Of a DNA stretch of 64,000 nucleotides, positions 17,959-29,265 are shown piece after piece (positions within the stretch are counted from its first letter, which is position 1; each line of letters starts with the position of its first letter). The notes below the pieces were generated by a model. The model worked only from the letters and a program-made list of their open reading frames with translations, was not told where the DNA came from and searched no databases. This DNA is from Paracoccaceae bacterium (lineage in GTDB: Bacteria > Pseudomonadota > Alphaproteobacteria > Rhodobacterales > Rhodobacteraceae), in the NCBI GenBank assembly GCA_030148225.1, contig JASBTX010000003.1, positions 47,804-111,803 on the forward strand. Direction: 5' to 3'. A program made the translations under genes and the position numbers.

Positions 17959-18645
17959 ATGAACAAATTCGCCATTCCATCGCCACCCGTTGTCGGCCTG
18001 CCAATTGCCGGATCGGACGAGATTTTCCCGGTGCGCCGGGTGTATTGCATCGGCAGGAACTATGCTGCCCATGCCATCGAGATGGGGCACGACCCTGACC
18101 GCGAACCACCCTTCTTTTTTCAGAAAAACCCCAACAACCTCGATCCGTCGGGTGAGTTTCCCTATCCGCCGCACAGTTCGGATGTGCATCACGAAATGGA
18201 AATGGCGGTGATGCTGAAATCGGGCGGTACGAACATCCCGCTGGATCAGGCCGAAAGCCATATATTCGGTTATGCGCTGTCGCTGGACATGACGCGCCGC
18301 GACCTGCAGGGGGCGCAAAAGAAGATGGGCCGCCCGTGGGAAATCGGCAAGGCATTCGAGCGTTCGGCCCCGGTGGGTCCGATCCATCGGCTGTCGGAAA
18401 CCGGGCTGCTGAACGAAGGCGCGGTATCGCTCAAGGTTAATGGCGAGACACGGCAGGAGGGGAACCTGAACCAGATGATCTGGAAAGTGCCCGAGATGAT
18501 TTCCTATCTCTCGGAATATTTCGAGCTTGCCGCGGGCGATGTGATCCAGTCGGGCACACCGGCGGGCGTTGGCCCGGTCGAGCGTGGCGACAGCATGGAA
18601 ATGTTTGTCGAAGGGTTGGGGTCGGCCACGGTGCGCGTAACCTGA
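17959..18645 (+). CDS. nagK: Fumarylacetoacetate hydrolase family protein, fumarylpyruvate hydrolase-like
   Basis: The 228-residue protein is a compact FAH-fold enzyme. The opening VYCIGRNYAAHAIEMG, the metal-binding HHEMEMAVML, the GYALSLDMTRRDLQ segment and the terminal QSGTPAGVGPVERGD match the fumarylpyruvate hydrolase (NagK) group of the gentisate pathway, which splits fumarylpyruvate to fumarate and pyruvate. A GGGAG site precedes the start. No gentisate dioxygenase or isomerase gene is in the window, so the in vivo substrate is not proven. It is divergent from the GntR/ABC operon and probably shares its regulation. Confidence 0.85.
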   Translation: MNKFAIPSPPVVGLPIAGSDEIFPVRRVYCIGRNYAAHAIEMGHDPDREPPFFFQKNPNNLDPSGEFPYPPHSSDVHHEMEMAVMLKSGGTNIPLDQAESHIFGYALSLDMTRRDLQGAQKKMGRPWEIGKAFERSAPVGPIHRLSETGLLNEGAVSLKVNGETRQEGNLNQMIWKVPEMISYLSEYFELAAGDVIQSGTPAGVGPVERGDSMEMFVEGLGSATVRVT

Positions 18646-18744
18646 CCCCCCGCCCGGGGGCGATCCCGGGTTGGCGCCACCTATCGCGGTGGAATGAGGC
18701 CGCGGGCGGGCGCAATCGCCGGGCCTATGGTCACGTCTTATCCA

Positions 18745-19845
18745 TCAAAGGGTGACGGACAGATCCGGATATTCCGCTTGCAGCGCCTCGACCACCCCGT
18801 CCAGGCGGATGGCCTGCTCGCTGTGAAAGACGCCCGGCGGCACGTTTTCCGAGAGGATCTGGCGCGCTGTTTCCACGGTGATAATAGCTGTCATCAGCGC
18901 CTCTTGCCGCCCGATAATGCCGATGATCAGTTCATCCGATCCGTCCCGGGTTTCACCCCGGGCCCTGACGGCAACCGCGCAGACATCTGAACCGAGATGG
19001 ACGTTCAGAAATGCCCAGACGGCGATCCTGCGCCAGAACGGGCGGCGCAATAGCCGGCCAAGCCCGGCCCTGGCAGACACGGCAAACAGCCATGTCGTGA
19101 ACCGGTCATCGAAACGCACCCAGGTCGAGACCGACGGGATATCAAGCGTGCGTGCAAGGACGTGCTGATCGGAAAAGTTGAAGCGATATGCAGGCCGCTT
19201 TTTCGACTGTCCGGGCAGCGACAGGAGAAGGCTTTCACCGAAACTGCGGACGGTCCTCTGCCCCTCCCCGTCACGGATCTGATATTCCGCGTCCAGATTA
19301 TCCAGCATCCACTCCACGGCGGCCAGACCATGCTGATCGCCAAGGCCGGTCTCAAGCAGAATGTCGATCCGGTCCAGACGTTTCATCCGGTCGCGGGCGT
19401 GGGCTGCCAGCATGTTGGTCAGCCCCGGGGCCGTCCCCACACTCAGCATGGCTGTGGCGCGCGATGCCTTTGCGCGGTCATCCAGTTTTTCGACCGCCGT
19501 CAGAAACCCGATATCGGCGCTGATATCAACGTAATGCACCCCTTGCGACAGGCAGGCTTCGGCGAATTTGGTGTCGGTCTGATCCAGACAGACAACCACC
19601 AGCGCGACATCCGCGAGGGCTGAGCCTGCGTCGCCCGAAACGATGTCGATACGCCGTGCGGTTGCCCCATATCCGATTTTGGCGGCGGCCGCGGTGGCCT
19701 TGTCCTGATTGCGCCCGCCAACCAGAACCCTGCCGGGAAACAGGCGGGCCACTCGTTCAGATATTGACAGGCCCACCTGCCCGTAGCCGCCGACAATCAG
19801 GATTTTCCCGACCGATGTCACGGCACCGGATGTTTTTTTCGCCAT
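18745..19845 (-). CDS. Saccharopine dehydrogenase family NAD(P)-binding protein
   Basis: The N-terminus has a Rossmann motif (ILIVGGYGQVGLSISERVA) followed by VLVGGRNQDKA, then LVVVCLDQTDTKFAEACLSQGVHYVDISAD, the hallmark of the saccharopine dehydrogenase/homospermidine synthase NADP domain. APGLTNMLA also fits. The C-terminal part (about residues 170-366) is not one I can assign, so the reaction is unknown. It converges with the FAH-family gene and lies 53 bases downstream of the CBS-BON gene on the same strand. Confidence 0.85.
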   Translation of the reverse strand: MAKKTSGAVTSVGKILIVGGYGQVGLSISERVARLFPGRVLVGGRNQDKATAAAAKIGYGATARRIDIVSGDAGSALADVALVVVCLDQTDTKFAEACLSQGVHYVDISADIGFLTAVEKLDDRAKASRATAMLSVGTAPGLTNMLAAHARDRMKRLDRIDILLETGLGDQHGLAAVEWMLDNLDAEYQIRDGEGQRTVRSFGESLLLSLPGQSKKRPAYRFNFSDQHVLARTLDIPSVSTWVRFDDRFTTWLFAVSARAGLGRLLRRPFWRRIAVWAFLNVHLGSDVCAVAVRARGETRDGSDELIIGIIGRQEALMTAIITVETARQILSENVPPGVFHSEQAIRLDGVVEALQAEYPDLSVTL

Positions 19846-19897
19846 GATGTATTCACCAATACCCTATAGTCGCGTGTTCCCGCCAACGGACGGAAGG

Positions 19898-20593
19898 CTA
19901 GATCCCGTAGCCCCATGCGGGCAGACGGCCCATGTGGACATCGACCTCTTGAACGCCGGTCACGTTTTCGGCGGCAACCTTGAGCGCATTCTCGACGAAA
20001 TCGCTGTCGGCCACTCCCCAGAGAGAGACCTTACCGTCCTCGACCGTCAGGTTGATCAGGTTCACCGCTGCCCCCGGCACATTGGCCAGAGCCGCGCGGA
20101 CCTGCCCGCGCAGTTCTTCGTCCGAGCTTGTGCTCTCTCTCAGATCAGCTGCGCCAATCTGAGCCAGTGCGTGCAGCAGGTTGGCGCGCGAGACGATGCC
20201 CACAACGCGACCATCGCGCAGGACGGGCACCCGTTTGATCCGGCGCTTTTCCAGCAAGCGGGCAATCTCGCCCACGCCCGCGTCCTCGCTCACGCTCTCG
20301 ACATCGGTGGTCATCACGTCAGACACGTGCTGGCTGCGGGTCTTGATGAAATCCTCGGCGGTGTTGCCCGTGCCGGAAATCGCCTCGAGCCACCAGCTGC
20401 GGCGCGGGGCATCCTTGTCGCGCAGGCGGCGCATCAGATCGCCCTCGCTGATCAGCCCGATAAGCCGGTCATCGTCATCCACGACCGGCAAGGCGCTGAT
20501 ACTATGCTCCAGCATCAGGCCGACGGCATCGTTGACGCGGGCGTCCCGTTTGACCGTGATCACGGCATTGGTCATGATATCCTTGGCTCGCAT
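19898..20593 (-). CDS. CBS-domain protein with C-terminal BON domain
   Basis: Two CBS motifs form a Bateman module. The first is at residues 1-60 (MRAKDIMTNAVITVKRDARVNDAV and LPVVDDDDRLIGLISEGDL), the second at about 88-143 (VSDVMTTDVESVSEDAGVGE and VPVLRDGRVVGIVSRANLL). A BON domain covers about residues 155-225 (LTVEDGKVSLWGVADS). CBS pairs sense adenine nucleotides, and BON domains bind membranes or phospholipid. It is ten bases from the membrane-protein gene upstream and probably in one operon with it. The target process is unknown. Confidence 0.9.
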   Translation of the reverse strand: MRAKDIMTNAVITVKRDARVNDAVGLMLEHSISALPVVDDDDRLIGLISEGDLMRRLRDKDAPRRSWWLEAISGTGNTAEDFIKTRSQHVSDVMTTDVESVSEDAGVGEIARLLEKRRIKRVPVLRDGRVVGIVSRANLLHALAQIGAADLRESTSSDEELRGQVRAALANVPGAAVNLINLTVEDGKVSLWGVADSDFVENALKVAAENVTGVQEVDVHMGRLPAWGYGI

Positions 20594-20602
20594 GATCTTT
20601 CC

Positions 20603-21133
20603 TCACTTTCGCTGATGGTTGCGGGCCCGCAGGGGTGCGGGCAGAATTTCAGGGGTGGCGGCCCGGCCCGCCCTGAATGCGGCAAAGCTCGCCAGACCGA
20701 ACAGAAGCTTGGACGCGAAGCTGACGGGCATCGGCACGATATTCACGAATTCCGGGCTGAGAACCGGCAGGAAGACGAGAAAGTTGACGGCCCAGACTGC
20801 GGCCAGCGCGATGAGGGCAACCGAGACCTCGCTTTGCCAGTTGCGCCACCTGACCGGCAGCGACATCAGCGTGGCGATCACCGCGATCCCAAGAAGCGCC
20901 GCAAGCGCCATGTGCAGGACCACCCCGAGCGTGGCCGCACCCGGTGCCCCGCCCAGCCCCACGGCCTCGGCCACACCGCGCGCCACGGAGACGGCCCCGC
21001 CACCCGCGCCTGCGGAATAGACGGAAATCCAGAGGATTTCGGCCAGGCCCCCGGCAATCCCCGCGCCCAGCCCAAGCCCGAGCAGCGCAAGAGGCGGGAT
21101 ACTTTCTGACGTTATTGCGGCTCTGTTCCGCAT
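20603..21133 (-). CDS. Small polytopic membrane protein of unknown function
   Basis: From ATG at 21133 the product is 176 residues with four or five hydrophobic helices and short loops. The longer upstream reading frame has no membrane character and no start signal. I do not recognise the family. Its position between an orphan Rieske gene and a CBS-BON gene suggests a respiratory or stress function, but nothing in the sequence proves it. Confidence 0.65.
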   Translation of the reverse strand: MRNRAAITSESIPPLALLGLGLGAGIAGGLAEILWISVYSAGAGGGAVSVARGVAEAVGLGGAPGAATLGVVLHMALAALLGIAVIATLMSLPVRWRNWQSEVSVALIALAAVWAVNFLVFLPVLSPEFVNIVPMPVSFASKLLFGLASFAAFRAGRAATPEILPAPLRARNHQRK

Positions 21134-21180
21134 CCGGGCTACCTTTTTATCTCGTTTCGTTGCGCAACGATCCCGCCACG

Positions 21181-21819
21181 TCACCGACCGATCACCAGCC
21201 GCAGATCCGGGTCCAGCGTATAGGGCGGGATGTCCAGATTGCGCGGTGCCGGCCCTTTGCGGATGCGTCCCGACGTGTCGTAATGCGATCCGTGGCAGGC
21301 ACAGAACCAGCCGCCAAAGTCGCCCACGGCACCACCGTTCTGGCCCAGCGGCACACAGCCCAGATGGGTGCAGATACCGATCACGATCAGCCATTCCCCG
21401 GCCGCATCCGCGACACGATTTTCATCCAGCGCGGGCAGGCTGACTGAATTCATGGGGTTTTCAGTTTCAGAATCGCTGGGATCGACAAGATCGGCCAGCG
21501 GCACGGCCCGCGCGGCGGCAATCGCGGCGGCGCTGCGACGCCAGACAAAAACGGGCTTGCCCTGCCATTTGACCGTGATGCGCTGGCCCGGGATCATACC
21601 GCTCAGATCAACCTCGACCTTGCTGGCGCTCCGGACATCGGCGGAGGGGTTCATCTGGTTGATCAGCGGCCAGACCGCCGCACCCATTGCCACCGCACCC
21701 GTTCCGGCGGTGGCGTAGTACAGGAAATCGCGACGCCCGCCACCCGACGGCGCGCCGGACCGGGCCGGTTGCGCATCCGCGCCAGCCCGCGCAGCAGCGT
21801 TTTTGCGATCAGCTGCCAT
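21181..21819 (-). CDS. petA: Ubiquinol-cytochrome c reductase Rieske iron-sulfur subunit
   Basis: The twin-arginine-like [20 protein letters not shown] signal-anchor is followed by the bc1 hinge segment. The two Rieske boxes CTHLGC and CACHGSHYD hold the 2Fe-2S cluster. The C-terminus [17 protein letters not shown] is typical of bc1 Rieske proteins. I take ATG at 21819 (212 aa, GC-rich GGGGG upstream); GTG at 21915 would add 32 unlikely residues. No cytochrome b or c1 gene follows, unlike a normal petABC operon, so this is an orphan copy that may be an alternative Rieske subunit. Confidence 0.93.
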   Translation of the reverse strand: MAADRKNAAARAGADAQPARSGAPSGGGRRDFLYYATAGTGAVAMGAAVWPLINQMNPSADVRSASKVEVDLSGMIPGQRITVKWQGKPVFVWRRSAAAIAAARAVPLADLVDPSDSETENPMNSVSLPALDENRVADAAGEWLIVIGICTHLGCVPLGQNGGAVGDFGGWFCACHGSHYDTSGRIRKGPAPRNLDIPPYTLDPDLRLVIGR

Positions 21820-22223
21820 CAGCGGCGCCCCCGCTGCTGTTTTCCGCCTTCTGGTTGCCTCCGCAGCCACAGCCGCACCCCCGCCCGCCCGGTCGGGATG
21901 CGTCGGTTGCGCCACTTTTCGCCGGGTCGGGGCGGGACGGCGCGGTTGATTGGCGCGGAATCGTAGTGGGTCTGGTATCCTGTTTCATCACCCTCTCCTG
22001 CCCCGTGGCGGACGGCACCGGTACGGGGCGATCAATTTGCTGACATGGGTAAGACGCCGCCCGGCGGGTTTCATTACAGAGTGCGGGCGATTTTTGCGGA
22101 CGGGGGCGTGAAACAGCCGGCGTTCACATTCACCGTCCGAACATTGTTGCCCGGTCCGCTGATCAGAACAGGCGGACGATATGCCGCGATCCCGACATCC
22201 GGCGGGCCAGCGCCCCCTAGGGT
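21820..22223. other. Non-coding region upstream of the Rieske gene
   Basis: About 400 bases lie between the Rieske start and the Na/Pi cotransporter stop, both on the minus strand. ORFs here are short and lack coding character. It presumably holds the Rieske promoter and the 3' end of the ugp operon. I see no RNA gene or clear regulator site. Confidence 0.5.
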
Positions 22224-23909
22224 TCAGCCATGACTATCGTGGGCCGATGACAACCGGCTGTCCAGCAGATCACCCGAACGCTGGGCGATGGGCTGTGCAA
22301 TCGTGGCGAAAAAGGCGTTGATTTCCTTGAGGCTGCGCAACGTGTCCTGATGTATACGGCTGGTTTCCAGGCTTTCGGGGCGCCCCTCGCGCAGCCGGTC
22401 CAGATGCCGGTCCTGCAGGTCACGTTCGACGCGGCGGACCTTTTCCTTTTCGGCAACCACCTGCCGGGCGGCATCCGGTGCCCGCGTCATCAATACGCCC
22501 AGGGCAAGCTGCGTATTCGCCAGCACCCGGTCGTGAAAATCTTCGATCTCCTTGCGGCCATCCTCGGACATGACGAGACCGCGCTCTTTCAGTGTTCTGG
22601 CATGGGCAAGCAGATCCCGTGATACGCTGGTTGCCGCGGCCTCGATGTTGCGGGCGTTGCTGGCCAGTTCCTCGGTTGTCGGCGTGTCCGAATGTTGAGC
22701 CACGCTCTCATCCAGCCGCGCGATGTATAGCTTGATCCCCTCATGCATGTCCTGCACCGATCTCGCGTGATCGCTCAGGAGTTTTGCCGTCGGTTCATCC
22801 CATTGCCTGAAAAGATCAATCACCGAACGCAGCACGGTTTCGGCGTGTTCGCCCATCTGCATGATTTCGCGCGCAACACAGTTCAGCGCGCGATCGGGTT
22901 CCGATAGCGCCGCCGGATCCAGCGCCGATTTGCGCCGGAGATGGGTCAGCCCGTCGGAATCATCGGGGATAATGATCTCGGACATCCGGCCAATCGCGCT
23001 GAGCATCGGGAAACCGACAATCAGAATGACCACGTTGAAGATCAGATGCAGATTGATGGTCTGGCGTGCAGCCGACCCGCCCAGCCAGCCAAGATGTTGC
23101 GCCAATAGCGGCAGCGCCATGGCTATCAGGATGGCCCCACCACCGCGCAAAATGAGATTTGCCATGACGATGCGGCGCGCGCCCGCGGCGGCGGACATGG
23201 TCAGCGTGAAGGCAATGACCGCGCCGCCCGCATTGGCGCCCAGCACCATGGCGGCCGCCCCGGTAACGGGCAGCAGGCCCTGCGCCGCGAGTGTCACGAA
23301 AAACAGAACCGCCGCGACGGATGAATGCACGAGCCACGCAAAAACCGCGCCGATGACAAAGGACGTCATGACGTCGCTACCCAGAAACTGGACGGCAGAT
23401 ATTGTTCCCGTGCTTTGAACCAGTGGCGCGGTTGCCGCCCGGATCATACCAAGCGAGACGAAGATCAGCGCAATACCGATAAGGATCCGGCCCGATTGCC
23501 GGGTCACCGGCCTGCCGCCCCTCAGGAAAAACGACACACCAAGCAGGAGGAAAACCGGGGTCAGAATGTCGACGCGCAGGAACATAATCTGCGTGACGAT
23601 GGCCGAACCGATATCTGCCCCCAGCAGGATGGCAAGACCGGTCGCGACACCGATGCCGCCCCGGGCCGAGAAATTCGACACCAGCACGGCGACGGCGGTC
23701 GCACTTTGCAGGCAGATCGCGGTGGCAATCCCGCTGAGACCGGCTTGCCAGCGGTTTTCGACGGAACGGCGCAGAAAGGTACGCAGCTGAACTGCAAAGG
23801 CGCGCTCAACGCCGGTCCGCACCAGCCTCACAGCCCATATCAACAGCGCCGCAGAGCCGGCGACTTCGATCACGAAGATCAACAGAGCTGAACCCGATCC
23901 GGCCTCCAT
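22224..23909 (-). CDS. Na/Pi cotransporter family protein with PhoU-like C-terminal domain
   Basis: The first 310 residues form two inverted Na/Pi-cotransporter repeats with the signature QSATAV and its partner VHSSVAAV, plus the GADIGSA and GANAGGA loops. Residues from about 340 to the end are helical and soluble and resemble PhoU. Proteins of this design move phosphate with sodium and may sense it. The gene begins six bases after the glycerophosphodiester phosphodiesterase stop, so phosphodiester breakdown and phosphate transport are probably co-expressed. Confidence 0.87.
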   Translation of the reverse strand: MEAGSGSALLIFVIEVAGSAALLIWAVRLVRTGVERAFAVQLRTFLRRSVENRWQAGLSGIATAICLQSATAVAVLVSNFSARGGIGVATGLAILLGADIGSAIVTQIMFLRVDILTPVFLLLGVSFFLRGGRPVTRQSGRILIGIALIFVSLGMIRAATAPLVQSTGTISAVQFLGSDVMTSFVIGAVFAWLVHSSVAAVLFFVTLAAQGLLPVTGAAAMVLGANAGGAVIAFTLTMSAAAGARRIVMANLILRGGGAILIAMALPLLAQHLGWLGGSAARQTINLHLIFNVVILIVGFPMLSAIGRMSEIIIPDDSDGLTHLRRKSALDPAALSEPDRALNCVAREIMQMGEHAETVLRSVIDLFRQWDEPTAKLLSDHARSVQDMHEGIKLYIARLDESVAQHSDTPTTEELASNARNIEAAATSVSRDLLAHARTLKERGLVMSEDGRKEIEDFHDRVLANTQLALGVLMTRAPDAARQVVAEKEKVRRVERDLQDRHLDRLREGRPESLETSRIHQDTLRSLKEINAFFATIAQPIAQRSGDLLDSRLSSAHDSHG

Positions 23910-23915
23910 GTCAGC

Positions 23916-24919
23916 CTATTGTTGTGCTGCTAACGGCATTTTTTTCTGATCTTTCTCCTTTGCCCCGGGGCGGGATGCATCGCCTGCATCCAGCCAGTAC
24001 AGTCCGCGGTCTGACAGGATGCGCTGAACCCGGCCGGGATAGTCGGACACGATGGCGTCAACCCCGAAATCGATCATCCGGTTGATATCCGCAGATGTAT
24101 TGACCGTCCAGACCGCGACGCAAAGTCCGAGTTCCCGTGCCCGCTGAACCGACTGTTTGCTCACATCATTGACATGCGGGCACCAAAGCCTGCCGCCTGC
24201 CTCGGATACCAGATCGGGGATCCGGGATTCCTGGCCTGTGAAATCGGGCGAGATGGCCTTGGACGACGCTTCGCCGACATCGTCCGCGTTTTCGGGTAAC
24301 TGCGTGAGATACGAGGCCGGTATATCCGGCGCCTGCCGTTGACATTCGGCCAGCAGGTTCCAGTCGAAACTGTGGAGCAGCACGCGGTTGGTCAACCCGG
24401 TAGTGCGCACCTCCTGGATGATGATATCGACCAGCCGCTGCCGATGCGCCGCGTCACCTGCCAGATCAGGATCGGATTTCAGCTCGAGCATCAGGTAGGC
24501 GGCTGAGTGTTGCGGTTGCGAAACAAGGTTCAGCAGTTCCGCAAGACGCGGCACGGTCACGCCATCAAGCTGCGCCTGATCGGGGAACCGTTGGCCATAG
24601 GCTGACGCACCGTCGAGACGACCGATTTCATAGCGCTGAATCTCAGCACAGGTCAGCGTTCTGATCCGTGGTTCCGAGGTCAGAAACTGCCCGTCAGCGC
24701 CGCGGAATGTCGGGGCATGCAGGTGGTGGTTATGCGTAATGACGGGTATTTCATCGCCGGTCAGCACAACATCGAATTCCAGAAGATGCGCGCCGGTCTC
24801 AAGCGCGAATTCAAACCCGATCATCGAGTTTTCCGGCAGGATACCGCGTGCGCCCCGATGGCCGACTACGCGGATGAGGTTTTCCGCGCCGCGGAACGCC
24901 TCGACTGCCGCAAATGACC

Positions 24920-24923
<4 letters not shown>
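23916..24923 (-). CDS. ugpQ: Glycerophosphodiester phosphodiesterase
   Basis: This 335-residue GDPD-fold enzyme has the catalytic opening [15 protein letters not shown], metal-binding [10 protein letters not shown], the second catalytic His in [11 protein letters not shown] and ELKSD further on. It splits glycerophosphodiesters into glycerol-3-phosphate and an alcohol. No signal peptide is seen, so it acts in the cytoplasm on imported diesters. Its start overlaps the ugpC stop (ATGA). Confidence 0.9.
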
Positions 24924-25975
<1,052 letters not shown>

Positions 25976-25978
25976 TTG

Positions 25979-26833
25979 CTATTTCTCGCTGTCAACCAGG
26001 CCCCGCACAAAGAGCCTTTGCATGGAAATAACCACGATCACCGGCGGGATCATGGCAAGGATCGACGTGGCCATGATGGTCGGCCAATGAGCGAAATCAT
26101 CGCCGCTCGGGAACATCTGCTTGATGCCCATGACGATCGTGTTCATCTCGGGATCGGTGGTGATCAGAAGCGGCCAGAGATACTGGTTCCAGCCGTAGAT
26201 GAAGAGGATCACGAAAAGCGCGGCAATGTTTGTCCGGCTCATCGGGACCACGATATCGATGAAAAACCGCATCGGGCGCGCACCGTCGACCCGCGCAGCC
26301 TCGGCCAGTTCATCGGGAATGGTCAGAAAGAACTGGCGAAAGAGGAAGGTCGCGGTGGCCGAGGCAATCAGCGGCAGGATCAGGCCCGAATAACTGTTGA
26401 GCATGCCAAAGCCCGCGACCACCTCGAAGGTGGGCACGATGCGCACCTCGACCGGCAGCATCAGCGTCAGGAATATCATCCAGAAAAATGTCGAGCGACC
26501 GGGGAAGCGGAAATACACGATGGCAAATGCGCTGAGAAGCGAAATGGCGATTTTGCCGACGGCAATGCCAACCGCCATAATCAGGCTGTTTAGCAGCATG
26601 GTCCCGACAGGGACATTGACGCCTGAGAACAGCGCGTTCTTGTAGTTGATCAGGAACTGGTTGCCGGGCCAGACCGGCATCGGCGGGCGGATGATGTCAG
26701 CCTGCGTGACGGTCGAGGCCACAAAGGCCAGCCAGATCGGGAAAAAGATCACCAGCACGCCAAAGATCATCAGCGCATGCGAGAGCCATATCCCGGCACC
26801 GCGCTTTTCAACCATGCCACTGCCTGCTGCCAT
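25979..26833 (-). CDS. ugpE: sn-Glycerol-3-phosphate ABC transporter permease
   Basis: This 284-residue MalG-type permease has six helices and the coupling loop [26 protein letters not shown]. The wording [27 protein letters not shown] is characteristic of UgpE. It shares one base with the ugpA stop, showing tight coupling. Confidence 0.92.
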   Translation of the reverse strand: MAAGSGMVEKRGAGIWLSHALMIFGVLVIFFPIWLAFVASTVTQADIIRPPMPVWPGNQFLINYKNALFSGVNVPVGTMLLNSLIMAVGIAVGKIAISLLSAFAIVYFRFPGRSTFFWMIFLTLMLPVEVRIVPTFEVVAGFGMLNSYSGLILPLIASATATFLFRQFFLTIPDELAEAARVDGARPMRFFIDIVVPMSRTNIAALFVILFIYGWNQYLWPLLITTDPEMNTIVMGIKQMFPSGDDFAHWPTIMATSILAMIPPVIVVISMQRLFVRGLVDSEK

Positions 26834-27714
26834 CAGTAATGCACCCGCTTTTCAACATATTTGAACTGAATGACCGTCAGCAGACCGACGACCAGCAGCA
26901 GAATGACCGACTGGGCCGAGGATGATCCGAGGTCCTGCCCGACAAAGCCATCGGAAAACACCTTGTAGACAAGGATGGTCGTTGACTGCTGCGGCCCGCC
27001 GGATGTGATCGTGTGGATGACGCCGAAGGTTTCGAAAAACGCATAGACCACGTTCACGACCAAGAGGAAAAACGCTGTCGGCGTGATCAGCGGCAGCACG
27101 ATGGTAAAGAAACGCCGCCAGAAATGTGCACCGTCGATGGCCGCGGCCTCGATGACCGAGCGGGGCACCGACTGAAGCGCGGCAAAGAAGAAGAGGAAAT
27201 TATAGCTGATCCGCCCCCAGGCCGAGGCGATTACCACCAGCCCCATCGCCTCACCCCCGTTCAGGACGTGGTTCCAGTCATATCCCAGCTGCCCCAGATA
27301 CCACGACACCACCCCGACGCGGGTGTTGAACATAAAGAGCCACAGAACCCCGGCCACGGCGGGTGCGACCGCATAAGGCCATATCAGCATGGTGCGATAG
27401 ACGCCCGAGCCCTTGATCAGCCGGTCGGCGATGACCGCAAGAAAAAGCGCGGGGATCATCGACGAGAGCGTGACGAGGATCGAGAACACGGCCGTTGTCA
27501 GGAAGGCCGCGCGATAGAATTTATCACTGAGCAGAAATTCGAAATTGCCCAACCCGACAAACTGTGCCGACAGGCCAAAGGGGTCGGGGATGAAAAGAGA
27601 CTGCCAGATCGCCTGACCGGCCGGGTAGAAAAAGAACACCGCCGAGATCAGGACCTGCGGCGCGATCAGCACCAGAGGCAGTAGCCAGCCGCGAAATGTA
27701 ACCCGTTTTTCCAT
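26833..27714 (-). CDS. ugpA: sn-Glycerol-3-phosphate ABC transporter permease
   Basis: The 293-residue MalF-type permease has six helices. The coupling loop reads [28 protein letters not shown], and [32 protein letters not shown] text near residues 215-245 is typical of UgpA. It pairs with UgpE to form the channel. Confidence 0.92.
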   Translation of the reverse strand: MEKRVTFRGWLLPLVLIAPQVLISAVFFFYPAGQAIWQSLFIPDPFGLSAQFVGLGNFEFLLSDKFYRAAFLTTAVFSILVTLSSMIPALFLAVIADRLIKGSGVYRTMLIWPYAVAPAVAGVLWLFMFNTRVGVVSWYLGQLGYDWNHVLNGGEAMGLVVIASAWGRISYNFLFFFAALQSVPRSVIEAAAIDGAHFWRRFFTIVLPLITPTAFFLLVVNVVYAFFETFGVIHTITSGGPQQSTTILVYKVFSDGFVGQDLGSSSAQSVILLLVVGLLTVIQFKYVEKRVHY

Positions 27715-27734
27715 GATCCGAACCGGATGTCAGT

Positions 27735-27768
27735 CTGTCAGCCCCGGCACGAAAACCGGGGCTGACAG
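27735..27768 (-). terminator. Strong intergenic hairpin between ugpB and ugpA
   Basis: A perfect 13-bp stem (CTGTCAGCCCCGG with CCGGGGCTGACAG) and an eight-base loop lie 15 bases after the ugpB stop. There is no U-tract. It probably protects ugpB mRNA or reduces read-through, giving excess binding protein. Confidence 0.65.
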
Positions 27769-27782
27769 GTCACCGCAGGGAG

Positions 27783-29093
27783 TTAGCGGTTAGCTTGCTC
27801 GAACCGGCGCAACAGGGCGTCGCCGCGCTCTTTGGCGCTGTCCATCGCCTCTTGCGCTGTCTTGTCGCCGGACCAGATCGCCTCGAGCTCTTCGTCGATG
27901 ATGCCGCGGATCTGGTCAAATGAGCCCAGCCGCAGACCTTTCGAATTCGCCGTCGGATCCTTGGCCGTCATCTGGATGACCGCGATATCGGTACCGGGGT
28001 TCTGTTCATAAAACCCGGCCGCGCGCGTGGCGTCGCCCGCTTCGGCTGTGATCGGCAGATAGCCGGTATTCTGGTGCCATGCCGCCTGGACATTCGAAGT
28101 TGACAGGAAGCTCAGGAATTCACCCACGCCTTTGTACTCTTCGTCGGTCTGACCGGACATTACCCAGAGAGAGGCGCCGCCGATGATCGTGTTCTGCGGT
28201 TCATCGATGATGGACTTCCAATAGGGCAGCGGACGAACCTCGAAGTCGAACTCGGCCTCGGCGCTGATGCCCGCGTAACCTGCAGAACTTTCGGTAAAGA
28301 GTGCGCATTCGCCCGAGCGGAAATTCGCACCGCCTTCGTTGCGACGACCGGTATAGATGAACTTGCCGTCACGCGCCCATTCTCCGAGCGCCGTCAGATG
28401 CGCGACCTGAGCCGGACCATTCAGCATCAACTCGGTATCCAGCCCGCCGAAACCGTTATCCTTCGAGGCGAAGGGCACGTCATGATAGGCCGAGAAGTTC
28501 TCGAGGTGGATCCAACTTTGCCATGCCGTCACCAGCGGGCAGTCTTCGCCGCCGGCTTTCAGGGCATCGAGCGCCGTACCGACATTTTCCCAGGTGGACA
28601 GATCCATGTCGGGATCAACGCCAGCTGCCTTGAACGCATCACGGTTGACCCAGAGAACCGGTGTCGACGAGTTGAAAGGCAAGGACAGCATTTCGCCGTC
28701 GGTCGTTGTGTAATAGCCTTTGACCGCGCCGATATAGGCATCGGGATCAAAGTTCGCGCCGCTTTCGGCCATAACCTCGTAGACGGGTTTGATCGCGCCA
28801 CCGGCGGCCATCATCGTTGCTGTGCCAACCTCGAACACCATGAGGATGTCCGGCTGTTCCTGCGCGCGGAACGCGGCGATGCCTGCGTTCAGCGTTTCGG
28901 AATAGTTGCCCTTGTGGGTCTGCACGACGACATAGTCGCTCTGGCTGGCGTTGAATTCATCGACCTGCGCCGCCACAAGCTCACCCAGCCGTCCGGTGAA
29001 TGCGTGCCAGAACTGAATTTCGGTCTGCGCTGCCGCCGCGATGGGCGACAGGATAGTGGTCGCGGCGATGACGCCGAGTAGTTGATTTTTCAT
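27783..29093 (-). CDS. ugpB: sn-Glycerol-3-phosphate-binding periplasmic protein
   Basis: From ATG at 29093 (GGGAGG eight bases upstream) the product has 436 residues with a signal peptide ending after AAAAAQ. Typical UgpB features are EIQFWHAFTGRLGELV, LPFNSSTPVLWVNRDAFKAAG and the later GGASLWVMSG. It captures glycerol-3-phosphate and glycerophosphodiesters in the periplasm for UgpAEC. It is the first gene of the operon and is transcribed away from a LysR-family gene. Confidence 0.93.
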   Translation of the reverse strand: MKNQLLGVIAATTILSPIAAAAQTEIQFWHAFTGRLGELVAAQVDEFNASQSDYVVVQTHKGNYSETLNAGIAAFRAQEQPDILMVFEVGTATMMAAGGAIKPVYEVMAESGANFDPDAYIGAVKGYYTTTDGEMLSLPFNSSTPVLWVNRDAFKAAGVDPDMDLSTWENVGTALDALKAGGEDCPLVTAWQSWIHLENFSAYHDVPFASKDNGFGGLDTELMLNGPAQVAHLTALGEWARDGKFIYTGRRNEGGANFRSGECALFTESSAGYAGISAEAEFDFEVRPLPYWKSIIDEPQNTIIGGASLWVMSGQTDEEYKGVGEFLSFLSTSNVQAAWHQNTGYLPITAEAGDATRAAGFYEQNPGTDIAVIQMTAKDPTANSKGLRLGSFDQIRGIIDEELEAIWSGDKTAQEAMDSAKERGDALLRRFEQANR

Positions 29094-29265
29094 GTGTACC
29101 TCCCATGCATCCTGAATGATGCGGTTGCTGCTTCCGCGCCGGGTGGGGCGACGGATTCGTTGGATGATGCAACCTGACGACATGAAATCATAATTTGTTT
29201 CACCAAATAAGTTAAATCGCATAATACAATGTTATAAATTTGCAAGAATTGGCAGAGGATGGCAA

